DNA of 33,953 bases from Planctomycetota bacterium (GTDB lineage: Bacteria; Planctomycetota; JAJSAM01; JAKLKS01), in contig JAKLKS010000014.1 in NCBI GenBank assembly GCA_023150535.1, positions 1 to 33,953 of the forward strand. Direction: 5' to 3'. The notes beneath the pieces are model-generated. The model had not been told where the DNA came from. It saw only the letters and a list, made by a program, of their open reading frames with translations, and did no database searches. Position numbers and translations under genes: made by a program. This document shows positions 1 through 7,474 of the stretch, in pieces. The stretch's first letter is position 1. Every line of letters begins with the position of its first letter.

Positions 1-26
1 GGGGGGGGGGGGGGGGGGGGGGGGGG
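1..26. repeat. Homopolymer G run at window edge
   Basis: The first 26 bases are all G and merge into a G-rich stretch. A homopolymer of this length at the very edge of the sequence is most simply a contig-end or two-colour sequencing artefact, not biology. The reading frame of the neighbouring minus-strand gene would run into it as a proline tract. Confidence 0.7.
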
Positions 27-782
27 CGGGGGGACGGAGCCCGGCCGGACCCGCTCCACCTCGGCCGCCCAGGCGAAGAGGGCCTCGTCCCGCGAGGGCC
101 CCCCGGCGACGGCGGTCCCGTCCACGGCGTCGGCGGCGATCCAGCGGGTCCCCGGCGGGAAGGCCCCGCGGGCGAGGGCCGCCCGGAGGGCCGCGAGGCC
201 GGCCTCCCCCGTGGGCCCGGCGCGGCGGGCGGCCGGGTCGGGCAGGAGGATCCGCAGCGGGCCGAGGGCGGCGGGGTCGAGGGAGGCGACGAAGGCGGCG
301 ACCCTCTCCACCGGCGGGCCCCCTCCGGCGGCCAGCAGCGGCAGGACCCCCTCCAGCGTCTCCGGCGGCCCCCCCCGGGAGGTCTCGAACCAGCGGCCGT
401 CCTCCGCGTAGGCCACCTGCACGTAGCGGGCCCCCTCGTGGAGGGAGAGGAACCCCGGCCCGAGGCCGCGGAGGTTGGGCGCCTTCCCGGGCCGCGGCGG
501 AGGGGGGGGCGCGGGCTTCAGTCCCGGGATCTCGAGATGGAAGACCTGCCGCGGGTTCCTCGAGAGTGTGAGGACCGGCCAGGGGACGACCCTCCGGGGA
601 TCCCCCTCCTCGACGACGAAGAGCACCCTGTGGTTCCCGTCCGGGTCGGACTCCACCCGGGCCCCGGCCCCGAGGTGGTCGACGGCCATCTCGAAGAGCA
701 TCTCGGCGTGGCGGCGCGTGGGGAGCGCCTCGCGGAGGGCGAAGGCGACGCGGTGCTCCCGGCGGGGGTCGGGGTTCTCCAC
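27..782 (-). CDS. Partial hypothetical protein (chromosomal flank)
   Basis: The minus strand is open from a GTG at 782 to the window edge with no stop, and the translation has protein-like composition, for example FALREALPTRRHAEMLFEMA and RVLFVVEEGDPRRVVPWPVL, then a proline-rich linker PAPPPPPRP. The six-frame track omits it because it has no stop inside the window. No clear Shine-Dalgarno precedes the GTG. An upstream start is possible, because the frame stays open through the tRNA, but a start before the tRNA is unlikely. I recognise no family. It lies outside the integrase side of the tRNA, so I infer it is host chromosome. The C-terminus is missing and its last residues are affected by the poly-G artefact. 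Confidence 0.5.
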
Positions 783-869
783 GGGAGGGAGGATCCCACG
801 GGACGGGGGGGGAGGGGGAAGAACCGATCCCCGGGGGAGGCGCCGCCCGAAGGACGGGACGGGGTGTGG

Positions 870-946
<77 letters not shown>

Positions 947-1136
947 GCGGTGAGGTCAGCGGCGCACACCGGGTCACGTCGCCTGTCGAACCCCGAGGTG
1001 CGTATTCCCCTATGAAGCAGGGGAGTGCAAAGCATGGTAGCGGACCTCCTCCGGGCCGGGAACTTCTGCCGGGGCGGGAGGTCTCTGGGGGCCTCCGGGA
1101 GGCCTCCCGGCGAGGTCCAGTGCCTAACTTGCTACC
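947..1136. other. tRNA-integrase spacer, candidate att region
   Basis: No convincing gene lies here. It contains a 6-bp hairpin (TCCCCT, 7-nt loop, AGGGGA) near 1007-1026 and a perfect palindrome GGGAGGCCTCCC near 1097-1108. If the element inserted next to this tRNA, a core attachment site could lie here or in the tRNA. I found no second copy of a tRNA segment elsewhere in the window, so no att pair can be defined. Confidence 0.35.
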
Positions 1137-2294
1137 TTAGCCCTTCGCGGGCGCATTCAGGCCCTCGTCGGCAGCCTTCCGGGCGGCGTCATCCGTGGAG
1201 TCCAGCGCCCGCACGGCCGCGACCTCCGCGTTGTCGGGCACGTGCGAGGCGTAGCGCGAGGTGAGCGCCAGGGAGCCGTGGCCGGCCAGCGCCTTCACCG
1301 TCGGTAGCGGGACCCCGCTCTGCGCCAGCCTCGAGCAGAATGCGTGGCGCAGCCCGTGAAAGGTCACGGTGGGGAAGCCCGCCGCGGTCGCTGCCTTCCG
1401 GAACCTCGACGCCACGAAGGTGGCGGCCCACGTCGGCTCGAGGTTGGCGATATGGGCGAACACGAAGTCCGGATTGCCCTCCTCGGGGCCGGTCCGTTCC
1501 CCGCGGAGCGCCTTCAGGGTCTCCCTCGCGCGCTGGGTCATGGGGACCTCGCGTGGGCGCTTGCTCTTGCTCTTCCGGACCACGACGACGCCGCGCCCGA
1601 GCTGGACGTCCCTCCACTCGAGGGAAAGGAGCTCCCCGCGGCGGAGACCGGTGTCGGCGGCGACCGCGATCAGGGGACGCAGCCGGGCGTCCGCGGCGTC
1701 GATGATCCGGTCGATGTCGGCGGCCGTGAGGAAGGGGACCTCCTTCTGCTCCTCGCGGGCCCGCTTCACGGCGCGGACGGGGTTCTCGTGGGCGTAGCCT
1801 CGCTCCATGGCCTCCTTGAAGGTGTTCGACAAGACCGCGAAGTACCGGTTCACGGTCGACGGCCGGGCGTGCTTGCCCTTGTGCAGGCGCTTGCTCCGCA
1901 TCCAGGTCCGAAAGTCCTCGATGTCGGACGCCTCGAGCTCGCAGATCGGGCGGTCCCCGAAGAACTCCTGCAGGACTTCGTAGCGGTTCTTGTCCGAGGC
2001 GTAGGCCTTCGGGGCCAGCCGGGCAGCGAGGATCGGCTCCAGCGTCGGCCAGAACTTCTCGAACGTGATCCTCCGGGTCTCGACGACGCCGAGCTTCTCA
2101 CGCTTGAGGAGCGCCGTCTGGATCTGGGCCAACTTCGCCTCCGCCATCGCCTTGGAGGGGCCGACGGCCCGGAAGATGTCCCGTCCCTTGCGGCGGTACC
2201 TGATGTACCAGATCCGTCCGCGGAGGAGGACCTGCCCGAACGACCGCCGCTCCTTCTTCTCCTCCGCTTCCTGCGCCTTCTGGATCTTCGACAT
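1137..2294 (-). CDS. int: Tyrosine recombinase / phage-type integrase
   Basis: This 385-residue protein catalyses site-specific DNA strand exchange and would insert and excise the element. The order is typical: a short basic N-terminal arm-binding region (about 20-50), a SAM-like core-binding domain (about 75-180) and a C-terminal catalytic domain. Active-site residues are visible: R218 in TGLRRGEL, lysines in KSKSKR near 243, H313-x-x-R316 in HGLRH, H339 in GHG and the nucleophile Y348 in SRYASH. Length is normal for the family and no key residue is missing, so it should be active. It is the last gene of a leftward group behind two small HTH genes and the RT, the usual position for an integrase at an element end beside a tRNA. 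Confidence 0.93.
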   Translation of the reverse strand: MSKIQKAQEAEEKKERRSFGQVLLRGRIWYIRYRRKGRDIFRAVGPSKAMAEAKLAQIQTALLKREKLGVVETRRITFEKFWPTLEPILAARLAPKAYASDKNRYEVLQEFFGDRPICELEASDIEDFRTWMRSKRLHKGKHARPSTVNRYFAVLSNTFKEAMERGYAHENPVRAVKRAREEQKEVPFLTAADIDRIIDAADARLRPLIAVAADTGLRRGELLSLEWRDVQLGRGVVVVRKSKSKRPREVPMTQRARETLKALRGERTGPEEGNPDFVFAHIANLEPTWAATFVASRFRKAATAAGFPTVTFHGLRHAFCSRLAQSGVPLPTVKALAGHGSLALTSRYASHVPDNAEVAAVRALDSTDDAARKAADEGLNAPAKG

Positions 2295-2375
2295 GGTGGA
2301 CTACTTCCCTCATGCGCGACTCGGCGATGGCTACTGCGGAGCCAGCTCACACTCGTGACGCCGGGCCCGCCCTTG

Positions 2376-2621
2376 CTACGGCAGGTACTTCTCGATGCCG
2401 GCGTCCTGCTCGGCCGCGATGAAGCGGGCGTCGAGCGCGACGCGCCGGACGTACAAGCGCCGGCCGATGCGGGCTCCGGGCAGCACTCCCTTGGCGATCA
2501 TCGAGCGGACCGTGTCCTCGTGGACATCGAGGATCTCGCTCAGTTTCTCGACCGTCAGGTACTCGCCCTTGCGGTTGGGCGACGGCGGCTCAGTGGCAGC
2601 GGCCTGGGCCCTACGCGCCAT
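2376..2621 (-). CDS. Small helix-turn-helix protein, excisionase-like
   Basis: This small protein of about 81 residues carries a MerR/HTH_17-type DNA-binding domain: YLTVEKLSEILDVHEDTVRSMIAKGVLPGARIGRRLYV fits the usual recognition helix plus wing. Proteins of this type serve as recombination directionality factors or helpers of nearby integrases. The chosen ATG at 2621 overlaps the 3' end of the preceding HTH gene by 11 bases, suggesting translational coupling. A GTG at 2639 would add six residues. The gene directly precedes the integrase in the same direction. Its exact role (excisionase or regulator) is inferred from position and fold. Confidence 0.75.
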   Translation of the reverse strand: MARRAQAAATEPPSPNRKGEYLTVEKLSEILDVHEDTVRSMIAKGVLPGARIGRRLYVRRVALDARFIAAEQDAGIEKYLP

Positions 2622-2895
2622 GGGAGGCCCCCGGGCCACCTTCGAGGGTCTTCAGGAAGGCTCCCAGGTCCTCGCGGGCGAAGATCATCCGGCCGGAGCC
2701 GCGGGCGTGAGACTTGAAGTAGCGGAGCCTCCCCGCCTTCGCCCACCTGCGGACCGTCCGAGGGTGGACGTTGAAGATCCTCGCCACCTCGGCGAGGGGG
2801 AGGAACTCGTCCTTCCTGGCGAAGAGCGCTTCCGCATGGATCTGCGGTACGCGGAGGTGCGCCGGGATCCCGTCCTGCGGGTTATCGGTGGTCAT
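2611..2895 (-). CDS. Helix-turn-helix (excisionase/MerR-type) protein
   Basis: This is a 94-residue protein from the ATG at 2895, which has an AAGGA ribosome site. The longer ORF start in the track lies inside the RT gene and is unlikely. LAEVARIFNVHPRTVRRWAKAGRLRYFKSHARGSGRMIF is a winged helix-turn-helix of the HTH_17/excisionase class, followed by a short acidic helix. It is paralogous in fold to the next gene, and the two overlap, so they may act as a pair, for example as a directionality factor and a regulator. Its start codon overlaps the last codons of the reverse transcriptase gene, which ties RT and recombination genes into one transcript. Confidence 0.75.
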   Translation of the reverse strand: MTTDNPQDGIPAHLRVPQIHAEALFARKDEFLPLAEVARIFNVHPRTVRRWAKAGRLRYFKSHARGSGRMIFAREDLGAFLKTLEGGPGASHGA

Positions 2896-4504
2896 GACCT
2901 GTCCTTGTTGTTGGTGGTGTAGGTGCCTCATCGATGGGGGTCGAAATCGATAGAGGAGGGGGGACCCGGCCGGGCCCACCGGGTGCATCCATCCCCCCTC
3001 CCTCCTCGATCTGGGTTACGCGGCACGCGGCGGCATCCGACCGGTTCCCGTTGTGCTCGTTCTTGCAGTAGTCCCTCAGCCGGATGACGCCGAGGGCGCC
3101 GTACAGCACGCCTTCAGGGTCCTGGTTGAGTTCTTCCTGCATCTCGGGGAACCTGCTGAGGGTTTCCTGCAGGGTGAGAAGTACGTGCTCGTCCATGGCT
3201 GCGAAGGCCATGGGGAAGTTTCCGTAGGTGAAGTAGTCCCTCCAGCCGACGAGGTACTCGTTGGCCTTCTTGACTATCTCCCTTGCGGGCGCGGACCTCG
3301 TAGGGTCGGAGACCTTCTTGGTGAACCTCTTCCTGGCGTTCTCTAGAGCCTTGTCGGCCGGGCGCACGGGTACTCCGCTGCCCTGGACAGGTCCAAGGGT
3401 GAAGCCAAGGAAGTCGAAGGGCTCCTTTGAGGAGCCGCGAACGCAGGACTTCTCCCGGTTCAGTGTCAATCCCATCTCGGAGAGCGCCTGGTTGGCCCAC
3501 TCGTACGCCCGGTCCGCGACCTGCCCGGACGGGCAGAGGATCACGAAGTCGTCGGCGTAGGAGACGAGCGACCCTTTCATCTCTCCGAGGAGGACCAGGC
3601 TGTTCCACATCTTGATGAAGCCATCGAGGTAGAGGACGGCGAGCATGGGGCTGATGACTCCGCCCTGGGGCGAGCCACGCACCTTGCGCCTACCGCTCGT
3701 GAACACCACGTGACCCTTCTCGTCACGTTGCTTCACCGGAGACTTGAGCCACATCCTGATGAGGCCGAAGATGCGCTTGTCGGAGAGGCGCCGGGAGACC
3801 ATCGACAGGAGGTCGGCGTGCGGGATTGAGTCGAAGTACTTGGATAGATCCGCATCGACGACGAACCTTTCGTCCCTTGCTAGGCATGTGCGGATCGCCT
3901 GTAGGGCTGTCTTCTGGTTGCGGCGCGACCGGAAGCCGTGGCAATTGTCGGTGAAGTCCGCTTCGAGGATGGGGCCGATGATGAGCAGGACGGCGGTCTG
4001 CACGACACGGTCCTCGACGACCGGGATGCCGAGCGGCCGCGACCCACCTTCAGGCTTCTCGATGAGAACCCGCCTGACCGGCTGAGCCTTGTACCCTCCT
4101 TCCCGCAGGCGGTCCCGGAGTTCCCGGAGCCACTTCTTCCGTCCGTACCTCTCGATGTCCTCGAAGGTCCTGCCGTCGACCCCGGGGGCTCCCTTGTTCT
4201 TCTTCTGGAGCCAGAGGGCCGTGGCGAGGACGACTTCGCGGAACACGTGCTGGTACAGGTTGTGGAAGCGGCGGTCTGGGTTCTCCTTTGCCGCTGCGTA
4301 GAGCTTCCTCTGAAGGCGCTCGACCTTGTCGAAGCGGGCTGGTAGGCGCTTCCGTGCGCCAGTCCCGCGGCCTGCGGCTTCTTCGGTTGCGTTGTCCCAC
4401 GTGAGCTCGGCGATCTCGATCTCGTCCATGGGGACGGGATCGTCAGGGCCAGGGGGGCCCGAGTTGGAAGCCTGGGTTCCCGTGAGCTGCGTGGGGTCGT
4501 GCAT
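2882..4504 (-). CDS. Group-II-intron-like reverse transcriptase
   Basis: This 540-residue RNA-directed DNA polymerase starts at the ATG at 4504, preceded by AGAAGGACGGA. The track start at 4603 lacks a ribosome site. RT blocks are intact: GVDGRTFEDIE, PEGGSRPLGIPVVEDRVVQ, CHGFRSRRN, DADLSKYFDSIPH, SPQGGVISPML and the catalytic YADD near residue 316. A thumb/maturase-like region follows (NEYLVGWRDYFTYGN). The C-terminus is proline-rich and there is no HNH endonuclease. The family is that of intron-encoded LtrA-type RTs, but I see no domain V hairpin downstream. The 194-bp space upstream is too short for intron domains I-III, and the stop codon overlaps the next gene. It is therefore either an intron-free group-II-like RT or a domesticated one. 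Roles could include defence, repair or element mobility; the function is not determined here. Confidence 0.88.
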   Translation of the reverse strand: MHDPTQLTGTQASNSGPPGPDDPVPMDEIEIAELTWDNATEEAAGRGTGARKRLPARFDKVERLQRKLYAAAKENPDRRFHNLYQHVFREVVLATALWLQKKNKGAPGVDGRTFEDIERYGRKKWLRELRDRLREGGYKAQPVRRVLIEKPEGGSRPLGIPVVEDRVVQTAVLLIIGPILEADFTDNCHGFRSRRNQKTALQAIRTCLARDERFVVDADLSKYFDSIPHADLLSMVSRRLSDKRIFGLIRMWLKSPVKQRDEKGHVVFTSGRRKVRGSPQGGVISPMLAVLYLDGFIKMWNSLVLLGEMKGSLVSYADDFVILCPSGQVADRAYEWANQALSEMGLTLNREKSCVRGSSKEPFDFLGFTLGPVQGSGVPVRPADKALENARKRFTKKVSDPTRSAPAREIVKKANEYLVGWRDYFTYGNFPMAFAAMDEHVLLTLQETLSRFPEMQEELNQDPEGVLYGALGVIRLRDYCKNEHNGNRSDAAACRVTQIEEGGGMDAPGGPGRVPPPLSISTPIDEAPTPPTTRTGHDHR

Positions 4505-4597
4505 TCCGTCCTTCTGTCTGCCTCCAGTGCCGGACCATCCGGAACTTCGGGCTTGTGCGTCCTGCAAACCGACAGAAGTGTAACCCCAGATCGTCCA

Positions 4598-4628
4598 TAA
4601 CATACTGTGAGGCAGTAAGTTATGGTGA
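4598..4628. repeat. AT-rich hairpin upstream of the RT gene
   Basis: An inverted repeat with 13-base arms (CCATAAC-x-TACTG against CAGTA-x-GTTATGG, one mismatch) surrounds a 5-base loop. It lies about 95-125 bases upstream of the RT start codon in otherwise GC-rich DNA. A smaller hairpin (GGTGA, 5-nt loop, TCACC) lies near 4646-4660. Together they make the RT leader a candidate structured RNA or operator. No matching template sequence was found. Confidence 0.6.
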
Positions 4629-4698
4629 CTGACTCAGAAGGAGTGGTGAGTGGCTCACCGGACGGTGACGCTACGAACACCGCTCCGGCGGATCGGAC

Positions 4699-5874
4699 CT
4701 ACTGCTTCGGTGGCCACGACCGCCGGAAATGGTACATGGTCGCGGTTGTGTACCGGGGCAAGACCCAACTGGTCACTTCGCGGCACACTCGAAGCTCCGG
4801 ATCGTTCTCCATCGCGCGCTTGATCTGTGAAATCCAGTCGTCAGGCTTGGAGAACCTGCCGCGCGGTTCGGGCTCACCAACTGCCACAACGCGCTCCGTG
4901 ACCCTGGCCTTCAGGTTCGCGTCGCTCACACCCTTCTTACCGGCGAGCTCCAGTTCCTTCACTACGGCTGCCCGCAAGGGGCTCAGGTCGAGTTCGCCGA
5001 GCCCGAGGATTGAGAGGCGGCCCCTTCCGGTCTTCCTGTTGAGCTTCAACTTTGGCCAGACGCCTGGCTTCGGCCGGCGACAGCCTCTCTCGTGACGCCG
5101 TGCAACTGGGCAGTCGCAGAAGTGCCCGGTCTTGGAGAGCGCTCGGATCTGGCTCGCCGGAGTGAGGTGGAACCACCTCGCCGCCGAAACAAGGCCTTCT
5201 ACGGCCTCCGTCTCCTGGAGTGGAGAGCCGTCGAGGCCCAGCGCGGTCGACTTCTCGCTTGGGTCTCTCCAAGAGTGGGTAGGAGCGATGAGGACCCTTG
5301 TCTCCTCGAGACGTCCTGCCAGCAGGAGGCCGGACCCCTCGGGCCACCGATCCGGGCGTAGGAGTGGGAGCAAGGGCCTCCTGCCTTGGCCCGGCTTGCC
5401 TGGGTGGAGGACCATGCCGATGGCGACCGAGGAGAGAGCGCCAGCCCACAGTCCCTCGGGCCACTGCTGCCCCGTCGTCCAGGCTACGTCCTCTTCGGTG
5501 CCTTCCAGCTCGGCACCGCTTCCCGCGATTTCGGATAGGGCGGCCTTCTCCGCAGACCCCAGGTCCGCCTGGCCCCACGCCTGTCGCTTCCTCTCGTCAA
5601 CGTCGTACATCACGCCTGCCTGGACAGGGAGGAGCAGCACGATGCTCTTGCCGGGTTCCGAGGACCAGCGGGAGAACTCGGGGTCCCGATACGGTGCCCC
5701 TTCTGCCGGTGGATAGGGGGCAGCAAGGACGAGGCACTGGCGGTCCCTCAGATGCCTCCAGACATCCTCAGCGAACGCCTTCCACGTCACCGACGTGGTC
5801 CCTTGCGGGGCGGCTGCAGGCGGGTCGGAGACGATGAGGAGCCTCGGTTCCTTGGGCAACATGGCAATGTCCAT
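4699..5874 (-). CDS. Hypothetical protein with Cys/His cluster, upstream of RT
   Basis: This 391-residue protein belongs to no family I recognise. It starts RLLIVSDPPAAAP, which resembles the beginning of a Rossmann-like or AAA-type fold but lacks a clear P-loop. Near residue 250 is CDCPVARRHERGC, a tight Cys/His cluster that could bind zinc. A basic stretch (KLKLNRKTGRGRLS) follows, and the C-terminal part looks like a small helical or winged domain (LKARVTERVVAV, DDWISQIKRAMENDPELRVCRE). Codon use is less extreme than in neighbours, which suits recent acquisition. It reads toward the RT with a 194-bp gap, so it may share an operon with it and act as an accessory protein. No strong ribosome site is seen; ATG 5874 or 5862 are both possible. 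Confidence 0.7.
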   Translation of the reverse strand: MDIAMLPKEPRLLIVSDPPAAAPQGTTSVTWKAFAEDVWRHLRDRQCLVLAAPYPPAEGAPYRDPEFSRWSSEPGKSIVLLLPVQAGVMYDVDERKRQAWGQADLGSAEKAALSEIAGSGAELEGTEEDVAWTTGQQWPEGLWAGALSSVAIGMVLHPGKPGQGRRPLLPLLRPDRWPEGSGLLLAGRLEETRVLIAPTHSWRDPSEKSTALGLDGSPLQETEAVEGLVSAARWFHLTPASQIRALSKTGHFCDCPVARRHERGCRRPKPGVWPKLKLNRKTGRGRLSILGLGELDLSPLRAAVVKELELAGKKGVSDANLKARVTERVVAVGEPEPRGRFSKPDDWISQIKRAMENDPELRVCREVTSWVLPRYTTATMYHFRRSWPPKQ

Positions 5875-6071
5875 CGTAGGGCACGTGGGCGTCTCCGAGC
5901 AACCCTACGGTCCCCAACGGGCACGTCTGACCCACAGTGTCATCCCTGTTCAGCAGCGCCAACGTGCATGCCAGCTGGACCCTAGGAACCGCGCAAGCCA
6001 GAGGCGGGAAACCGTTTTTTCGATTGATCGGCAGCCGCCGGGCGGAGCCGGGGCGGCATGGGGACTGGACG
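5875..6071. other. Intergenic region without a clear gene
   Basis: About 200 bp separate two leftward genes. It includes an unusual AT-rich patch (CCGTTTTTTCGATTGATCGG around 6013-6032) preceded on the plus strand by a very short CGG-GAAA-CCG hairpin. This could be part of a promoter for the gene at 5874 or a weak terminator. ORFs in the track here have no ribosome site and look like shadows. Confidence 0.3.
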
Positions 6072-6842
6072 CTACTGGACACCGTCCGGACCGGGCTCCG
6101 CGGCGGCGCGGCGGGCGTTCTCCTGCCACTGCTTGACCTGGGCGGCCCGAACGGCCCGCGCCGCGTAGTACTCGGGGTAGAGCTCTTCCATGGACTTCGG
6201 GCGCTCCTCCTCCCGCGGGCGGTAGTTGTCGCGCATCCAGCGGGCCTTGCAGCTCTCCCGCCACCACGTCCAGAGCATCCCGTTGGAGTCCTCCCAGATC
6301 CGCTCCACGTCCAGCCCCAGCTCCCTCAGGCGGGCGACGACCATGTCCGTCCTGCGCCGGAGGCAGGCGTTGGCGCCCGCGTTCTGGTAGCGCATCGCGC
6401 CCTCGTGGGACGGCGTCTTCACGATGCCCGGGATGCGGTCCGCGCACCGCCAGGTGGCACGGGTCCGGTAGACCATGGCCTCGGCGAACAGGGTGACGGC
6501 CCGGAGCACCTCCTCGCCCGGCTCCTCGCCCTCCCCGTAGTCGAGGATGCGCACGAGGTCCTTCACGAGCGCGTCGCACTTGACGTACTCGATGATGCAG
6601 GTGCCCCCCGTGTCCTGCGAGATGGCCTTGATCTCGTCGGTGCAGCCGTACACCCGCCGGTAGCCGCAGGTCCCTTCCGCACCCTTGGGGCACGCGATGA
6701 AGGCCCGCTCGCCGAGGGGCACGGCGTTCTTGGCAACGGGGGCGCGCGACAACCCGTGCGAATAGCGCCGGCACTTGCGGAGACGCGAGGGAGGTGGCTG
6801 TTCCCGTGATGCGACTTCGGCGGTGGAATTGTCGTCGGACAT
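6072..6842 (-). CDS. Hypothetical Cys-rich protein
   Basis: This 256-residue protein starts from ATG 6842 (MSDDNST), which has GGAG about ten bases upstream. The track start ten codons earlier lacks support. The middle contains ACPKGAEGTCGYRRVYGCTDE and then TCIIEYVKC, a set of cysteines that could bind a metal. The C-terminal half is helical and rich in Arg/Trp (NGMLWTWWRESCKARWMRDNY), ending in a charged helix. I recognise no family and see no catalytic motif. It diverges from the gene at 6964 across a 121-bp AT-rich spacer and may belong with the RT-side module or be independent cargo. Confidence 0.7.
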   Translation of the reverse strand: MSDDNSTAEVASREQPPPSRLRKCRRYSHGLSRAPVAKNAVPLGERAFIACPKGAEGTCGYRRVYGCTDEIKAISQDTGGTCIIEYVKCDALVKDLVRILDYGEGEEPGEEVLRAVTLFAEAMVYRTRATWRCADRIPGIVKTPSHEGAMRYQNAGANACLRRRTDMVVARLRELGLDVERIWEDSNGMLWTWWRESCKARWMRDNYRPREEERPKSMEELYPEYYAARAVRAAQVKQWQENARRAAAEPGPDGVQ

Positions 6843-6897
6843 AGCGTGGATCTCCGTCGCGGCGGGGCGCATGTGGCTCCACTCACTGAAACCACGA

Positions 6898-6931
6898 TAG
6901 AATATTGTACTTCATCCAAAGACGCTGTCGC
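6898..6931. promoter_or_regulatory. Divergent promoter between two unknown genes
   Basis: On the minus strand GCGACA (6926-6931) and TACAAT (6904-6909) are 16 bases apart and fit a housekeeping-type promoter for the leftward gene. On the plus strand TAGAAT (6898-6903) is a plausible -10 for the rightward gene, with only a weak -35. The short AT-rich stretch GATAGAATATTGTAC stands out in GC-rich DNA. Confidence 0.45.
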
Positions 6932-6963
6932 CGCACCGCGCCAACTCGTCCAGGAGGTCCACC

Positions 6964-7416
6964 GTGAAGCGCGACTCTCTTTTCGTGAGGTATCCCCATT
7001 ACAGGAAGTTCCCCGGAGGCGCGAAGGCCGCGGAACCCCTAGTCCTCTGGGCGTGGTCCCGCTACCCGGAGACCGTCGTGGACCCGTCCTTCCTCTACAT
7101 CCGCGTCGTCCAGAAGGCCCTCGGCCTCGAGGAGGACCCCTGGGTCTACTACCTGTTCCGCAGCCTCGCCATCGCGATGGCGCTGACCCCGGTGCCGACA
7201 CCCCAGGAGGTCGAGGAGGCCGTGGCCGCGATCCGGGCCCGCGGACTCACCCGGGAGGAGTGGGACGAGTACCGTCGGGACGAGGACGCCGGGAAGCCGG
7301 AACTGGGCCCGGAGCACTTCCCCAAGAAGCCCGCGACGGGGAAGCGGGGCCGGCGGGAGCCGGTACCCGCGGACCCGCCTTCGGCGTCAGGTCCGGAGCT
7401 CCCCAGGGCAGCGTAA
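6964..7416 (+). CDS. Hypothetical protein
   Basis: This 150-residue protein starts with GTG, chosen because CCAGGAGGTCCACC gives a near-perfect Shine-Dalgarno at the right distance. The first 110 residues look globular and helical (YIRVVQKALGLEEDPWVYYLFRSLAIAMALTP, then a charged helix PQEVEEAVAAIRARGLTREEWDEY). The tail is Lys/Pro-rich and probably disordered. I see no known domain, signal peptide or membrane helix. It precedes the AbiE pair, which has its own promoter, so it is probably a separate unit. Confidence 0.7.
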   Translation: MKRDSLFVRYPHYRKFPGGAKAAEPLVLWAWSRYPETVVDPSFLYIRVVQKALGLEEDPWVYYLFRSLAIAMALTPVPTPQEVEEAVAAIRARGLTREEWDEYRRDEDAGKPELGPEHFPKKPATGKRGRREPVPADPPSASGPELPRAA

Positions 7417-7431
7417 GTAGGCCGATTGGGC

Positions 7432-7474
7432 TTGCCATGTTCACGGAATGTGCTATGTTCATGGGTGCATGAAC
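7432..7474 (+). promoter_or_regulatory. AbiE promoter with operator-like repeats
   Basis: TTGCCA (7432-7437) and TATGTT (7454-7459) are 16 bases apart and would start a transcript within a few bases of the ATG at 7469. A perfect 7-bp inverted repeat GTTCATG-GGTG-CATGAAC (7457-7474) overlaps the -10 and the start codon. A direct repeat ATGTTCACGG/ATGTTCATGG lies 18 bases apart. AbiEi antitoxins are known to repress their own promoters by binding inverted repeats, so this is a likely operator. Confidence 0.6.

Noticed and set aside
2882-4603. Complete group II intron
   Set aside because: No domain V/VI hairpin found and insufficient upstream sequence for domains I-III. Adjacent genes overlap the RT ORF.
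2882-5874. Diversity-generating retroelement
   Set aside because: The RT has the SPQGG/YADD motifs of intron-type RTs. No template/variable repeat pair or accessory protein was seen.
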